A DNA stretch of 64,000 nucleotides from Gigaspora rosea (GCA_003550325.1 QKWP01000237.1:213033-277032); one strand, 5' to 3'. Counted from the first letter of the stretch, positions 1-11,612 are shown. Numbers and translations: made by a program. Notes: generated by a model from the sequence alone, not told the origin.

Positions 1-1106
1 CATGAATAGAGTGAACATATTATTCAAATTGCTTATTACTAATGTCTGTAAAAAACGTATATTAAGGCAATAATAACTTATTTTCGTTATTTTTTTAGAT
101 ATAACACTTCCTAAATTTTATATTATAAACAATAATTCTATTTATATATAGATGCTGATCTTTATTTTTTATTCTTTTTATTTAAAAAAAAATAAAATTT
201 GTAAAAAATAATAAAATTAAAAATTCTCATTTAATAAAGATGTAATGCTATCTATGATTGCATGAGTCTTCTGACTTTCAGATCTTTTTGACTACTGGAA
301 GGAATCTCCCCTGTTGCATGTAAATATAAGGACTAGTATAGTGGAATGCTACTAATTTCAGGCACTATTATAACATAAAAAAATATGGTTTAGATTTAAA
401 CTAAAATAGTTGATTATTTAACTAAGGAAATTATTAATATTTTATACTTAATCTTTAGAGCTTCTAAACTCTTATTGGTAAATCTTTAAGCTTTTTTTCC
501 CTATATAAAATGAGGGAAGATTGAAATCAAGGAACCCAATGATATATTCGTGGTTATCATATCTAGGGATGGGTACGGTTACGGTTATAGCCGTTTGTGA
601 CCAGCTATAGCCGTAGCAGATTCTAGTCGGTCAGAGGGCTTTGTTGACCGACTAAATTGTAGCCGATGCCAGATTTAAAAACAGATCGACAAAGATCCCG
701 TAAATACTATACGCAACGCAAAACTTACTTTTTTGAGACTCTTATATACTTTTTTGATACTATCTCCACGTTATGATCGACACAACAAATAGCGATTTGA
801 CGTAACGTAACACAATCAAAATTCAAAACAAAGCATTATTATTCAAAAATCCCAAGAAACCATCTTTATGAGATTTTTTTTAAAATTCTACTAAGTTACT
901 AACTTTAAATAAACTAATTTCAATTCGCTAAAAGTTTTTTAAAAGCGCGGATACTTAATGATATACTGTTTTTAAAACATTTATTACGCGGATAGAGTTT
1001 TTCTAAAAATTTTTATTCATTTTAAAAAAACGTTACATATAAAATAGATTTTTTTTTTTTTAAGAAAAACACATCATATAAATATCGGGTTAAAAAATAT
1101 ACATAA
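1..1106. other. AT-rich intergenic DNA with one orphan transposon end
   Basis: No supportable gene. The sequence is AT-rich with homopolymer runs. At 564 a motif TAGGGATGGGTACGGTTACG begins, followed by repeated GGTTACGG/TATAGCCG units. This looks like the left end of a hAT-like element of the kind found complete elsewhere in this window, but I found no matching right end, so it is probably truncated. Confidence 0.4.
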
Positions 1107-1530
1107 GGCCACGCAAAGTTGATTTTTCGTTTTGCATTACCCGCCGTCCCATTTTTTCAATTTTTTCAAAAAAATTTTTTTTTTTTTAGATCCCAATTGT
1201 TTCAATTGTTCGATTTTTGACATCTATTTTTTCTCACAACGTTAATAATTGAATGAATTCTAAGTGTGGCAAAAAATTTATTCCAATAATTATTTTCATC
1301 CGGTGTAACCCGATGGAGACTTAATTTCCCGTAATCTTCCGATAGGACTGACAGGAAAAATATGACTGCCGGCCCAATTTTTTGATTCCTTGTTGTGAAA
1401 ATGAAAAATTAGCCTTGTATAGCCTTAAATGAACATTATTTAAATTAAAACTAAAAAAAAAAAAATCCGCCGTCCGTCCCGAATTTTGAAATCCATGAAA
1501 TGCAAAACGAAAAATCAACTTTGCGTGGCC
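1107..1530. mobile_element. MITE with 32-bp perfect TIRs and TAA target duplication
   Basis: The two ends are perfect inverted repeats of about 32 bp, starting GGCCACGCAAAGTTGATTTT. The trinucleotide TAA flanks both sides (1104-1106 and 1531-1533). A 3-bp TAA duplication and GG..CC termini fit a non-autonomous PIF/Harbinger-type element. The interior is AT-rich, with poly-A/T runs and no coding capacity. A rearranged relative of the same family is recognisable at about 30231-30490. Confidence 0.75.
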
Positions 1531-2120
1531 TAATCTTTGTTAAAAACTGCGCAACAAGACCGAAACTAAAAAGTTTAAAAAGAAAGATATAATAAGCGTG
1601 CTAAACATATTAAAAACAATAAATTTTATTCGTGGACCATGCAATCAAGTTATTTATTAAACCTATGTGGGCTGTTCTTTATTAAAAGTTATATTATTTA
1701 TTATATATGATCAATTTTTAAAAGGTTATCAGTTATTGTTATTAGGGTCAGGTTTGTAATTAGAGTTAAGAATAGTGCAATTTTAAAAGGTGATGGCGAT
1801 TTGCACGTGATATCAGTATCAAAAAACTTTAAGTGCCCATGATTTTAACTGTTTGATTGGTTACAGATCACATGTCGATTAATTTCTATGAATCTGATTG
1901 GTTGTGTTCATATGATTCAAAATTTCGGAACGGCGAAATTACCCTATCCTAAATATAAATGAACTTTTAAAGAATTTTGCACATTTCGATGTATGATCGA
2001 CAATATGCATAACCTGTCACACATTCCGGTCTTGCGACGTGCCCGAATTATGAAAGTTAATTTCTTAATGCCGGCCAAAACCAATATTTTTTGCTTATCA
2101 AAAAAAAACTGGTCCCTGGC
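1531..2120. other. Intergenic, nothing recognised
   Basis: AT-rich sequence with no open reading frame that I can support and no clear repeat boundary. Confidence 0.3.
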
Positions 2121-2422
2121 TATGGTGTCCAGAATTATGCGATGCGATTAGGTAAATTATGCGATTTCACTAAGGTCAATTATGCGATGGATGCGAATTA
2201 TGCATTTTCTTAATTAGATTTTGTCAATTGTGCCAACTTTTCGGAATATTTCGAACTTTTTTCGGAAGTTTCGGAATTCACACTTCAAAATACATTCTTC
2301 CGCCAATCAAATCTCACTCGCGTGCTTTATGCCTTCTTTTCTTAATTATGTGAAGCATATGCGATGCGAAAAAATGGTCAATTATGCGCATAATATCACA
2401 TCGCATAATCATGGACACCCTA
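2121..2422. mobile_element. hAT-like MITE, 8-bp target duplication TCCCTGGC
   Basis: Terminal inverted repeats TATGGTGTCCAGAATTATGC (left) and its near complement ending GGACACCCTA (right) enclose 302 bp. The 8-mer TCCCTGGC is present at 2113-2120 and again at 2423-2430, as expected for an 8-bp target duplication. Several ATTATGCGAT motifs recur inside, including GCATATGCGATGCGA near the right end. A second copy of the same family lies at 21034-21333. No coding capacity. Confidence 0.75.
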
Positions 2423-2694
2423 TCCCTGGCTACAGGTAGAACAATCACGTGACTTATGGCACAATACGGCCTAAGTTTTGCTGTTTGAAATTACAATTTG
2501 ATTAACGTTCTCCCCCCTCCGGCTCTAAGAGTTCCACCCTGAAATTAAACAGGCCAATCAGAACGTTCGCTGCGTCCAATAAGTCACGTGTTTAAGCCAA
2601 CCAGTAATAATGCGATTATTTTTGCAATTTAAGGGAACGTTAAACGAAATTATAAATTCAAACAGCTTAGTTTAGAGTTAAGAGTATTATAGTA

Positions 2695-3152
2695 ATGCCG
2701 GTCATTGTGCCCATAAACACGCGAAATGTTGAGCCCTTGCCTTCGATTTCACGTTACATAGAAAACGTTCCTTTTATGGGTTTGTATCACTTGCAGAATA
2801 AAATGCAGCCACATCCCCGCCGCACAGCCAAGGCATGTGAAATTCAACAGCGTGGGAAGTTCAAATGCAAGCGCAGCTATTTGACACATGTTGGGCGCAA
2901 TGGTCTGACAAAGATGGCTCTACAGTATACAGTATATGCAGAGTCAATAGACTAATCCGATCTTGCGCGACACACCCAGCCCACTCCGGACAGGAGAAAC
3001 ATGTGATTCCATCATTGATTTCGCACACAGCCGGCTTGCTGCGGCAGACGGCTGCTTCCACGGCGACTCCCAGTACTCTCCCAGTACAATCATGATTGCC
3101 GTTCTGGCCAACTCGGCCAATTACTCGCTTCTCAATCTTGTGTTTTGCTAAC
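2695..3152 (+). other. GC-richer island with overlapping short ORFs; possible exon(s), unidentified
   Basis: This stretch is markedly richer in G+C than its surroundings. It carries an 86-codon ORF from 2695 to 2955 (start MPVIVPINTRNVEPLPSISR), overlapped in other frames by ORFs at 2865-3095 and 2963-3151. I recognise no domain in any of them. The start context AATGCCGGTCATTGTGCCC recurs at about 38064, so the segment may be part of a dispersed repeat. It could be exons of a small gene, a fragment of foreign DNA, or noncoding. The change in composition is the only firm observation. Confidence 0.25.
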
Positions 3153-3768
3153 TTTCAATTAAAATAAATCACCGCCGGCCAAGTGTAATCCAAACATAAA
3201 TGTGTTGTATAACACAATGCTTTCGATACAATTTAATGTAAAAATTTTGATACAAAACTTACCAACTATTGTTGTATTGTGGTGATTTACTGTAAAAAAA
3301 TTACGTAGTACATCGATACTTGATGTCATGACACTCATTATTTGGTTGATTCAAGAATTCTACTATGATTTATCTCAAAGAATTTCCTTACAAATCGATG
3401 CACAATACTGTATGTGGTTAAGGTTGATTTGGTACTATCATGATTAAACAATGCTAATGAATTTGAATTGTGATGACATTCTCGATCATAATTTGCTCAT
3501 CGATATTTTAGTCTTAACATTTGGATCACGGGTTGTATAGCCAATCAAAAGCGTTAAAGCATAATTACTTGATCTATTGCTACATTAGTTTTAGCGCACT
3601 GAGCACTGGTAGATCGACATAAAACTACGAACAATAAGAATCGTCGAGAAAATTAGTAGTTATTAGACAATCTGGACGGCAAAAATTCCGACCAAAAATT
3701 AAGTAAGATGGAAAAATCTAGAAATCAATCATCTAAATCTTTAGTGTAGCGTAATTTTTAGTATTTGC

Positions 3769-3940
3769 TACCGTAAATTACCGTGGAAAATACCCACCTT
3801 GATCGGTACCCCCCTTGATTTAGACCGGGTCTGTTTATCGCAATTTTATTGGCTGATTTGTAGAAAAAAACCTGTATAAACCTGTTTTGCTATTTTTAGT
3901 TTATAACCCACCCGGGTATTTTACACGGTAATTTACGGTA
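3769..3940. mobile_element. Short inverted-repeat element (MITE)
   Basis: TACCGTAAATTACCGTG at the left end is mirrored by CACGGTAATTTACGGTA at the right end, with further internal symmetry GAAAATACCC / GGGTATTTTAC. It is 172 bp with no coding capacity. I could not identify a convincing target duplication, so the superfamily is left open. Confidence 0.55.
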
Positions 3941-5316
3941 ATATATTTACCAGTTTTATTAATATTGCGGAGCAATTCTTGTTCTTGCACTTACATTTAT
4001 TCTTGCATTTGCACTTGAACTTAAGACCATTATACAAAAACGCTTTCAAATTCGAGAAACATTTGATTGACTTGTTTTTTTAGTTATTTTTCGCCAAAAT
4101 AGGATGTAAATATTAGGTAATCAAACAACAGAAACAAATTCGGAAAATTTGCGTTTCACTATTTAAGGTCGTTAATAATAAAATGGTAAAACTTGTAGAT
4201 CGACTAGTTTTATTGTATCAAAAAAAAGGCTTTAGAAAGAAAAATATTGGTATTATTCAGTAAACATTGACAAAATCGCTTGTATAATTTTTACTTTTGC
4301 GCACACTCAAATCACATGATATATAGCGTAGTAACTTCGATGAAAGAGAAAAATGATTTATTCTATATGCGTTAAATAACAAAATCTTTATACGTGAAAA
4401 CAATTCTTGTGTTCTACTCGAATAAGCATTCGTCTGAAGCTTATTTGTCATTAGTAATTAAAAGCAAGCTCTCTCAGATGAATTTTATGATTTTATGATT
4501 TTTATTTAAAGATTTCTACTGTTCATTTATATTACTCGTATTAAGAAAATCAGTCTATGAGTAAAAAGTTAATTTTTATTGTAAACGAAATCATGTGAAG
4601 AAAAGACTGGCAGCGCCCTAATCTAGCAATAAAAATTAAGTGCTGTATTTTATTATATTATTGTTAATTATTATATTGTATTATTACTAATTAAATTTTA
4701 AAAGAAATAATAGTATACATCGATTTCATTGGTCAGTAATCTCGACCAATTTGATATAACCTATGCGAGCACAAAAATTATTTCGATGAAATAACAAGCG
4801 AATTTATAGATTATCAGGCCGGCAAAAGATCTAACCCAAAATTTTCAAATTATAGAAAATTCTAAAAATCCACCATCTAAAACTATATTTTTCTCTATAT
4901 TTATTGAATTTTTTATTATAGTTTTTTATTTATTTACAAACCGTTTTCAAATCCGTGAAACGTTCAATTGCCTTTTTTAGGGGTCGTCTAAGCGTTCACG
5001 TGATAGAAAGCCAATCAAATCGTAAAATTTAATCTTTACGACGAGATAAAACAAAGAAAAAAGTGAAAAACGCCGAAAATACAAAAAACAAGTGTCTAAA
5101 CCTGTCTATGAGCATTAATAAAAACTGTGGGAAGACAATTTTACTTATAAGCCAAGCCCTGACCCCCTAACTAACCCTTACCCTAATTTTAATTAAACGA
5201 ACCTGGCTTTAGCCTTAGCATATTAGATAATCAGCTATTTTGGCAAATTTACGTTGCACGATTTTAAGAGCGTTGTATGAGGGCGTAACGTAAATAATAA
5301 ATAAATAAAAATTAGA

Positions 5317-5324
5317 TATAAAAG
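5317..5324 (+). promoter_or_regulatory. Possible TATA box upstream of the Mrr-like gene
   Basis: TATAAAAG lies about 110 bp before the ATG at 5434, in AT-rich DNA where such matches are common. It is the best match in the upstream region. Confidence 0.25.
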
Positions 5325-5433
5325 AAATGCCGTTTTTATCGTTTAGAAAAAGATGAAATTTTATAATTAAAATACTGATACAAAAAATTCCATTTACATT
5401 AAAAAAAAAAACCCAGTAAAGTTTTATACAGAC

Positions 5434-6768
5434 ATGTCTTTATCCAAACAAACTGATTACGGAACCGGTCATAATTTTGAAGAATTTATTGAAGAATTAT
5501 TAAATCAAAATGGAATACATGCCAATGTTGTTTCCTACAAACAAGGAGATAATGGAATCGATATTATTGCTACGTTTAATAGACAAATTATTCTTATTCA
5601 ATGTAAAAATACTGGTAAACCTATTGACGCTAACATTATAAAAAATTTTCAAGCCTCGGTTTACCGGTTTGGAGAACCAATATTGAGTATCATCGTTTAT
5701 AATAGTGAAAAATTGAAAAATTATAATTGTCCTTTAACTAAAAGTGCCAGGTTATGGTGGAAAGCAGTGTGTCCTGAAATTCAAATTGCTTCTGAGAAAA
5801 TGATTGTCACTTGTATTCAAAAAATATTACAAAGTGAAGAATCAGAATTAAACTTCGAATCATTAAAATTAGATTCAGAATCAGAAGAATTATCAGAATT
5901 AGAACAAGAACAACTATATTCTGTAGAAAAATCACATTCAGTTAAGCCAACATGTTATAAGAGTGATGATGATTTTAAATTTCAGATTGAAAATTTATTA
6001 AGCGGTAATAGAATACTAGTTAATAGTTTTAATAGTCGAAAAGATAAAATTGATATTATTGCTACTTTTAATAGACAAATTATCCTTATTCATCTTAGCA
6101 ACTCTTCTGATGTCAACACTTTTAAAGGATTACAAACTTCAGTTTACCGGTTTGGAGAAGGAATATTAAGTATTATCGTTCAAAATAGCGAAAATTTCAA
6201 TAACCCTTCGATTAAAAATGAAAGATCATATCGTAAAATTAAAATTATTACCGAGAAGAAGATTGTTAATTATATTAAAAATAGTTTAACAAAGAAAAAT
6301 TTTAAGAAAACTTCACATAAAAAATATGGACTATCTGCTAATGCTATTGAGAGAAGAGATAATGATGTCTGGTCTTGTAGTAAACAAATTAGCGATAAAG
6401 TATCATGGATATGTCCTGAATGTACATATATAAATAACCCATTAATGCCGGATTGTGAAATGTGTTCTACTGCGCGGACAGCAAAAAATAATTTTATTGA
6501 AGAAATAAATACTATTAATCAACTCGAAAATCAAGATTATATTTCTACTGCGCGGCCAGCAAAAAATAGGTTTATTGAAGAAATAAATACTATGAATCAA
6601 CTTGTAAATCAAGATTATAGTTTTTTAGAACCAATGGTGGCAAAAATTTCCAAAAATAAAAATTTATGTTTAGAACAGTGGGATTGTCCAGATTGTACAC
6701 TTATAAATGAAAGTGATGTGGTTATGTGTATAGCATGTGGTTACATTAAAGATAATTCTATTAAATAG
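5434..6768 (+). CDS. Tandem Mrr-type endonuclease-fold protein with two RanBP2-type zinc fingers
   Basis: A 444-residue single-exon ORF. Residues about 10-130 look like an Mrr/restriction-endonuclease-like fold: FEEFIEELL, then D43 in GIDIIATFNRQ and Q56-C57-K58 in IILIQCKN, matching the D...QxK active-site pattern. Residues about 180-285 repeat the module (KIDIIATFNRQIILI, VYRFGEGILSIIV), but HLS replaces QxK, so this copy looks catalytically dead. Two C-terminal fingers follow the W-x-C-x2-C-x3-N-x6-C-x2-C pattern of RanBP2/NZF fingers (W325, C327, C330, N334, C341, C344; W416, C418, C421, N425, C432, C435). Such fingers bind ubiquitin or RNA in other proteins. A 26-residue tandem repeat separates them. 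The single ATG at 5434 and an AATAAA at 6793-6798 fit a simple gene. The substrate is unknown; a DNA-cleaving or regulatory role is inference. Confidence 0.85.
   Translation: MSLSKQTDYGTGHNFEEFIEELLNQNGIHANVVSYKQGDNGIDIIATFNRQIILIQCKNTGKPIDANIIKNFQASVYRFGEPILSIIVYNSEKLKNYNCPLTKSARLWWKAVCPEIQIASEKMIVTCIQKILQSEESELNFESLKLDSESEELSELEQEQLYSVEKSHSVKPTCYKSDDDFKFQIENLLSGNRILVNSFNSRKDKIDIIATFNRQIILIHLSNSSDVNTFKGLQTSVYRFGEGILSIIVQNSENFNNPSIKNERSYRKIKIITEKKIVNYIKNSLTKKNFKKTSHKKYGLSANAIERRDNDVWSCSKQISDKVSWICPECTYINNPLMPDCEMCSTARTAKNNFIEEINTINQLENQDYISTARPAKNRFIEEINTMNQLVNQDYSFLEPMVAKISKNKNLCLEQWDCPDCTLINESDVVMCIACGYIKDNSIK
6465..6620 (+). repeat. 78-bp in-frame tandem duplication inside the Mrr-like gene
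   Basis: Two copies of a 26-codon unit (6465-6542 and 6543-6620) encode near-identical segments around AKNxFIEEINTxNQLxNQDY. They lie directly after the last cysteine of the first zinc finger and lengthen the linker before the second. The unit is exactly in frame, with only a few differences, suggesting a recent duplication. Confidence 0.9.
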
Positions 6769-7739
6769 CCTTATTAAATTATAGACAACAATAATAAACA
6801 CAATGTTTTATAGCCTTCATAGAATAGATTTTTATGTATCTATTAAAAAAACATATAATAAATATATTTTAAAAATCATAACTTCTGATCCCATGCTGTT
6901 AACAATATCATATTTCTACAAGCATGGTCTATCATTAACAATTCCCATTTTAGCTATATAAAGTAGTTTTCGTTTAAAATTTAAATACCTATTATCCAAA
7001 TCCTCATACTAACTTTTTTGACATCAATCACGGGTTAAAAGTGACATTTCCAAAAATACAACGAATTGGCCTCGAGAAGGCTGGATGGTGCATGAAGATT
7101 AGATTTTTAGCATCCCTAAGTTTTTAAAGAATCTTAGCTTTAGTAAAATTCTTTTTAAAATCTACATTATCTATGAACATTCCAAGTTTAATTTAATATT
7201 TATTTAAGTTGAAAAAATTTTTTGATACTTTTGAGAATTATATATAAGTACTGTACCATCACACAAAATTCACTGCCTATTAAATTAGATCCGAAATCTT
7301 ATAATTATTATCAAAAAGAAAAGTAAAGAAATATGAAGGAAATAAAAAAATTAACACAATATTTACTTATTAATAGTAGAGATAAAGGTAATAATCCAAT
7401 AATTAGAATGAATACTTTCCAATAATGTATTGATGCATTAGTTAATTCAAATATCACAAGTTAATAATTTCGCAAACACGTTTAGTCAGGCAAAATATGA
7501 TAATAGGGTGATTCAAACCTAATGCTAAGGGTTTCTAATTTCAAATTAAATTAATGATGTAATTATTTTGAAATCAGTGCTTCGTAAACTTTATTTATTT
7601 TAATTTTTAAGCTTATTTATATATTAAGGATGCTTATTTCATCTCCGAATACACCTATTTCATTATCTGATTTCAAAATTTCAAACCAGAAATAAGACTT
7701 TTTAAACCCCTACTTGTTTTTGAAATAAGTTAACTTTGA
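6769..7739. other. Intergenic, 3' flank of the Mrr-like gene
   Basis: Contains an AATAAA at 6793-6798 that may serve polyadenylation. Otherwise AT-rich with nothing recognised. Confidence 0.35.
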
Positions 7740-8194
7740 ATCACCCTTAATGATGCCTGACGCATGACGCAACCTGCGTCATTGACGCATGACGAAACCA
7801 TTTCGTCAGGCAACTTCAAATTGACGAATAACGAAACCCATGACGCATGACGAAACCCACGACGCATGACGAAACACATGACGCATGAACCCATGAAGCA
7901 TGACGAAACCAATAATACATAACAAACCCCATGATGATTTTGATGAAGCATAAGACTATTATTCATTTCTTTCATAATAGAAATAAATTAGTCCATGTAA
8001 AGTTAATTTTTTGTTCATTATTATATCTTCCCAGTTTCTATCTTTTTGACATCGATCCGACATTGCCTGATGATTTCCAGCAATCACCCAGATATATCCG
8101 ATAAGCGTTCTACGAATTGGCAGTGTCATAGTATTTTATTATTATGTATTATTTTATGTATTTCTTATTTTTGCATAGTTTGTGGCATAGTTGG

Positions 8195-8330
8195 GTGATT
8201 TTAACCCTCAACGAGGGTACCCTGCTGGTACTCTCAACGAGGGTTATAGACTCTCGGCGAGTGTATGAACCTCTCAGCGAGTGAATTAAACACCTAGCGA
8301 GTGATAAAACATCAGTACGAATTAAAGATG
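8195..8330. repeat. Short imperfect repeats CTCNNCGAGNGT
   Basis: Five to six imperfect copies of CTCAACGAGGGT / CTCGGCGAGTGT occur in both orientations within the 7748-12000 element. Each unit is itself partly palindromic. Possibly a subterminal or internal binding-site array; function unknown. Confidence 0.5.
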
Positions 8331-8441
8331 TTTGAGGATATAGTTTTAGTCTGCAAATGAAATAACAGATGTTCATAGCATTAGTGTTATTATTGGTTCA
8401 AAAAATCATGTGTTCAGACAATCAATCCTACGAGAATTTTA

Positions 8442-8657
8442 CAGGAAGGTCACCAAAATTCCGGGTCGTATGCGTCAGTCTAGGACAGCGTTTAGCCTTA
8501 GCTATTAGCAGGTTCTACAGCAAATTACTAATGAATAATATGATTTCATTAGTAAAATTTTTTATGATCTTGGTGCAAAATCGATCAATTCCGATCCAGC
8601 CGACCATGATTCCAATGCACTCCGACATATCCAGACCCGGAATTTGGTAACCCCCGG
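8442..8657. mobile_element. TA-flanked MITE, diverged copy of the 38406-38638 family
   Basis: The ends CAGGAAGGTCACCAAAATTC and GAATTTGGTAACCCCCGG are imperfect inverted repeats flanked by TA. The interior shares long stretches with 38406-38638, for example around TCAATTCCGATCCAGCCGAC. The TA duplication and CAG termini fit a Tc1/mariner-type non-autonomous element. Confidence 0.65.
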
Positions 8658-8824
8658 TATGAGTTGATCCTACGCTCCGCTGTTGCTAGTGAAATGCTAG
8701 CAATAAAAATAATCTGTTTAGATTCAAAGTAAACGCTTCTTCAATTGCCAAGGGTTTCATCAAGAACTTCATCATCTTAGGTAGCGCTCCCACAAAAATT
8801 TATCACTTGTAATTTTGACCAATC

Positions 8825-9942
8825 CAAACATGGCGTCGAAACGAAACCTACCCGAAACTAGTTTCGGAAGGGTTCTAATCCGAAACTAGTTTCGGATTTT
8901 TTAAAAAAAATCGAAACCCCGAAACTATAATCCGAAACCCAAACCTATAATCCGAAACTCAAAAATATAATATTGAAGCCCTTAAAATTTATTATAAAGT
9001 TGATTTATTTTTAATGAACTAAAAATGTAAAATTATTTTTGAATAAATTATAACATTATATAGATCATTTTTTTTAATTATGTTTTTTTTCACTGCCTCG
9101 GTTTGTTCGGGTTTTTTCTAAGCTGTTCAACTTTATTTTTAATATCATACCGTTATTACAATTGATATCAAAATTCTAGGGCGATAGAAAAAATTGCCAA
9201 TGATGAATCGATAAATATTTGATGACTTTTGATACCAACAATTTATTTAATTTTTTGTGGTAACTTAGATATGGACATACTAATTATTTAATATTACTTG
9301 ATATTGTACCAATTTTACGCAGTAAAGTAATAAAACTGATGCTTGCAAAAGCAACCTTGATTATTAGAATATAAACTCCGGAATTATACCTTTCATGTTA
9401 TACTTGTGAATCATAACAACAAAAAGGACTGCACGCATGCAATAAATTGCTGGATGCATTCCAGCCCAAATGACGCTGGATATTCAAATTTCATTGTATT
9501 CTTTAAGGAGGTATATAACATACATCAATGCGATTAATGTATATTGAAGAGATACATAGCATACATCAGTGCATTTGAAAGAGATATATAATACATTAAC
9601 GCAATAAACGTATATGGAAGTTTGGGTAGTTTTTGGCGTTCAGGTGAGGTTTCGTGTTTCGAATGAGGTTTCGGGGTTTTTGAGTTTCGGATAAGGTTTC
9701 GGAAGTTATTATCTGAAGCCCGAATCTTTCGGATTTGGCACAAAAGGGTTTCGGCGCCACTTTGGAGAGAATAAACAAATAAATTATTGATGCTTTGGCA
9801 GTGTCGGGGTTTCGGTTGAGGTTTCGGGTTTCGGTCGAGGTTGTTTCGGTTGAGGTTTCGAGTTTCGGATAAGGTTTCGGAAGCTATAATCCGATACCCG
9901 AAACTTTCGGAATCGCCAAAAAGGGTTTCGGTGCCATCTCTG
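8825..9942. mobile_element. hAT-like element with CCGAAAC arrays, 8-bp duplication GACCAATC
   Basis: GACCAATC occurs at 8817-8824 and 9943-9950. The terminal repeats are CAAACATGGCGTCGAAAC and, on the other strand, CAGAGATGGCACCGAAAC, a typical hAT-like CAGNGATGG start. The left end carries an array of CCGAAACT-like units (8835-8965) and the right end the inverse GGTTTCGG array (9620-9930), so the ends could fold onto each other. The ORF at 9534-9983 on the minus strand is a by-product of this array. No transposase seen. Confidence 0.8.
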
Positions 9943-10008
9943 GACCAATCACAATTTAGGATCAAGTGTAACGTGATAATCAAAACAAATGTTTTTTGTT
10001 TTCTAAGT

Positions 10009-11545
10009 TAGAGTTTGGACCCGTGAACCCCTTATCCGGATATCTGCGCGGTTAACCATATATCCGGATATCATAAATGCTCTACGGATAGTAACCGTTA
10101 TCCGTCAATTTTAAACGGATAACCTAAGGGTATCCGCGGATATCCGCGGGTATCTGTGATATCCGTATCTGTATAACCAATCGACATATCGCTTTATAAA
10201 TTATCTATCGATAGATCTGACTTATCCGTATCTGTATAACCAATCAGTATATCACTTTATAAATTATCTATCGGTAGATCTGACTTTTTTCTATTCTACT
10301 TTTTTGTTTTTTTATTATTTATATTTATTTATTTATTTATTTTTATTTATTTTTTTTTGTTAATACCAGACTGGAATAATCTTGTAAGTAGTTTATTTAT
10401 TTTGCTTTTGTTTTTTTCTTAAACTATTACTAACTCTTTCTTTCTTTTGTGAATGTCTGGGTGTTGTCTTTATAAAATAAGTATTCTTTTTCTTTATGAC
10501 GCCTTTTCTTTCTTGGTTCAAGCTAACTCTTCCCTTCTGTAGGTTTAGTTTTACTAAACACTGGGTTTAATAAAGAATAGAGTAAGATCGTCAAAATTAA
10601 AGTCACTAGAACGCTTTCACTTTTTTTGTTAGCATGGTAAGACTTCACGGCTGCAGCGGCAATGTAAGAAACTTGGTTGTGATGTTCAGGTTCAGTTCCT
10701 GGTGAGGTTTTTGTTGTTGCTAACACCGTTAATAGGCTTGATTCATCATTGTTTTGCCATTGGTGGGAATCAAGATTAGTGTGCTTTTTTGTTTTCTTGT
10801 ATGTGGTCTTTCATGTGGTCTTTTGTATAGTATAAGTCTTGACTTTGTGAAAGGTGGTTTTGTACTAGAATGGGTGAACTTGATACTAGAAGGATGTGTT
10901 GGCTTGGTTTGGAACTGGTGCTAGTTTAGTAAGTGTTGGTTTTCTTTTGCTTTTTTACTTTTTTCAAAAAACTAACTAGCCTTCTCTTTCTTGTAGGTCT
11001 TGACTTTATGGAAAATGACATGTTTGGAATAGACGAATTGGTACTGAAATAAATTTTGGGTTTGTTTGGAATGCTTGTTTCGGGAAGACCAGTTTTTTGT
11101 GGAGTTTGCTTCTTGAAACACGAATTCGATATTGGAATGAGCTTGGTATTAATTTATAATGAAGTAGCTGAATATATAGTCATTATTGCATAACTATGGT
11201 TAGGTTTGTGGGACAGGATATATATGATGTAATTATTATGTATTTAATAATAAATTTAATTAATTAAAAATATAAAAGTGTGGGTTGCAGATTTTCGCAG
11301 ATTTTTAATACAACTTTTTTAATCTAAAAAAATCCACTAGCTATCCAGTTTATTCAGATATCTGTAATGTTCAATAGTTATCTGTAGGGTTAAATGGTTA
11401 ACCGTAAGGTTACCCAGTTATCTGTAAGGTTTATCTAGTTATTTGCAAAATAAAACTGACGGTTATCCAGAATTGTTTTTTTTAGTATTAGTACTATAAA
11501 ACAGGTAACAGGATATCTGGGTAGTCTATCTGGGTCCAAGCACTA
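10009..11545. mobile_element. hAT-like element with TATCCG/TATCTG arrays, 8-bp duplication TTCTAAGT
   Basis: TTCTAAGT flanks both ends (10001-10008 and 11546-11553). Terminal repeats are TAGAGTTTGGACCC and, on the other strand, TAGTGCTTGGACCC. The left arm holds repeated TATCCGGATA / GGATATCCGCGG units (10030-10180). The right arm holds degenerate GTTATCTGTAAGGTT units (11340-11530). The interior has TTTA microsatellite DNA (10310-10350) and no recognised coding sequence. It lies 58 bp from the end of the previous element. Confidence 0.8.
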
Positions 11546-11596
11546 TTCTAAGTAAAAATACGTGTAAAATTAAGGCTAAGAAAACCGTGTTATAAT

Positions 11597-11612
11597 TAGG
11601 GTTAGGGTTAGA
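11597..11612. repeat. Short interstitial telomere-like tract (TTAGGG)n
   Basis: TTAGGGTTAGGGTTAG, about 2.7 units. Similar short tracts occur at 23840-23876 and, in the opposite sense, at about 18330 and 61100. These are too short to be telomeric and lie inside repeats. Confidence 0.6.

Larger units (their letters stand above)
3153..5433. other. Intergenic, composed of decayed repeats
   Basis: No gene recognised. Within it, about 3540-4200 is present as an inverted diverged copy at about 61960-62560 (shared landmarks include TAGATCGACATAAAACTA and a run of CTTGCACTT-like motifs). About 4700-4990 is a third, more diverged relative. About 4979-5290 resembles the interior of the TIR element at 18101-18386. 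Confidence 0.5.

Noticed and set aside
9534..9983. 149-codon minus ORF rich in NRNPKPQPKP-like sequence
   Set aside because: Runs through the CCGAAAC array of a hAT-like element; composition reflects the repeat.
11597..11612. Telomere repeat suggesting a chromosome end
   Set aside because: Fewer than three units, and inside a transposon-rich interior with sequence continuing on both sides; also seen elsewhere in the window.
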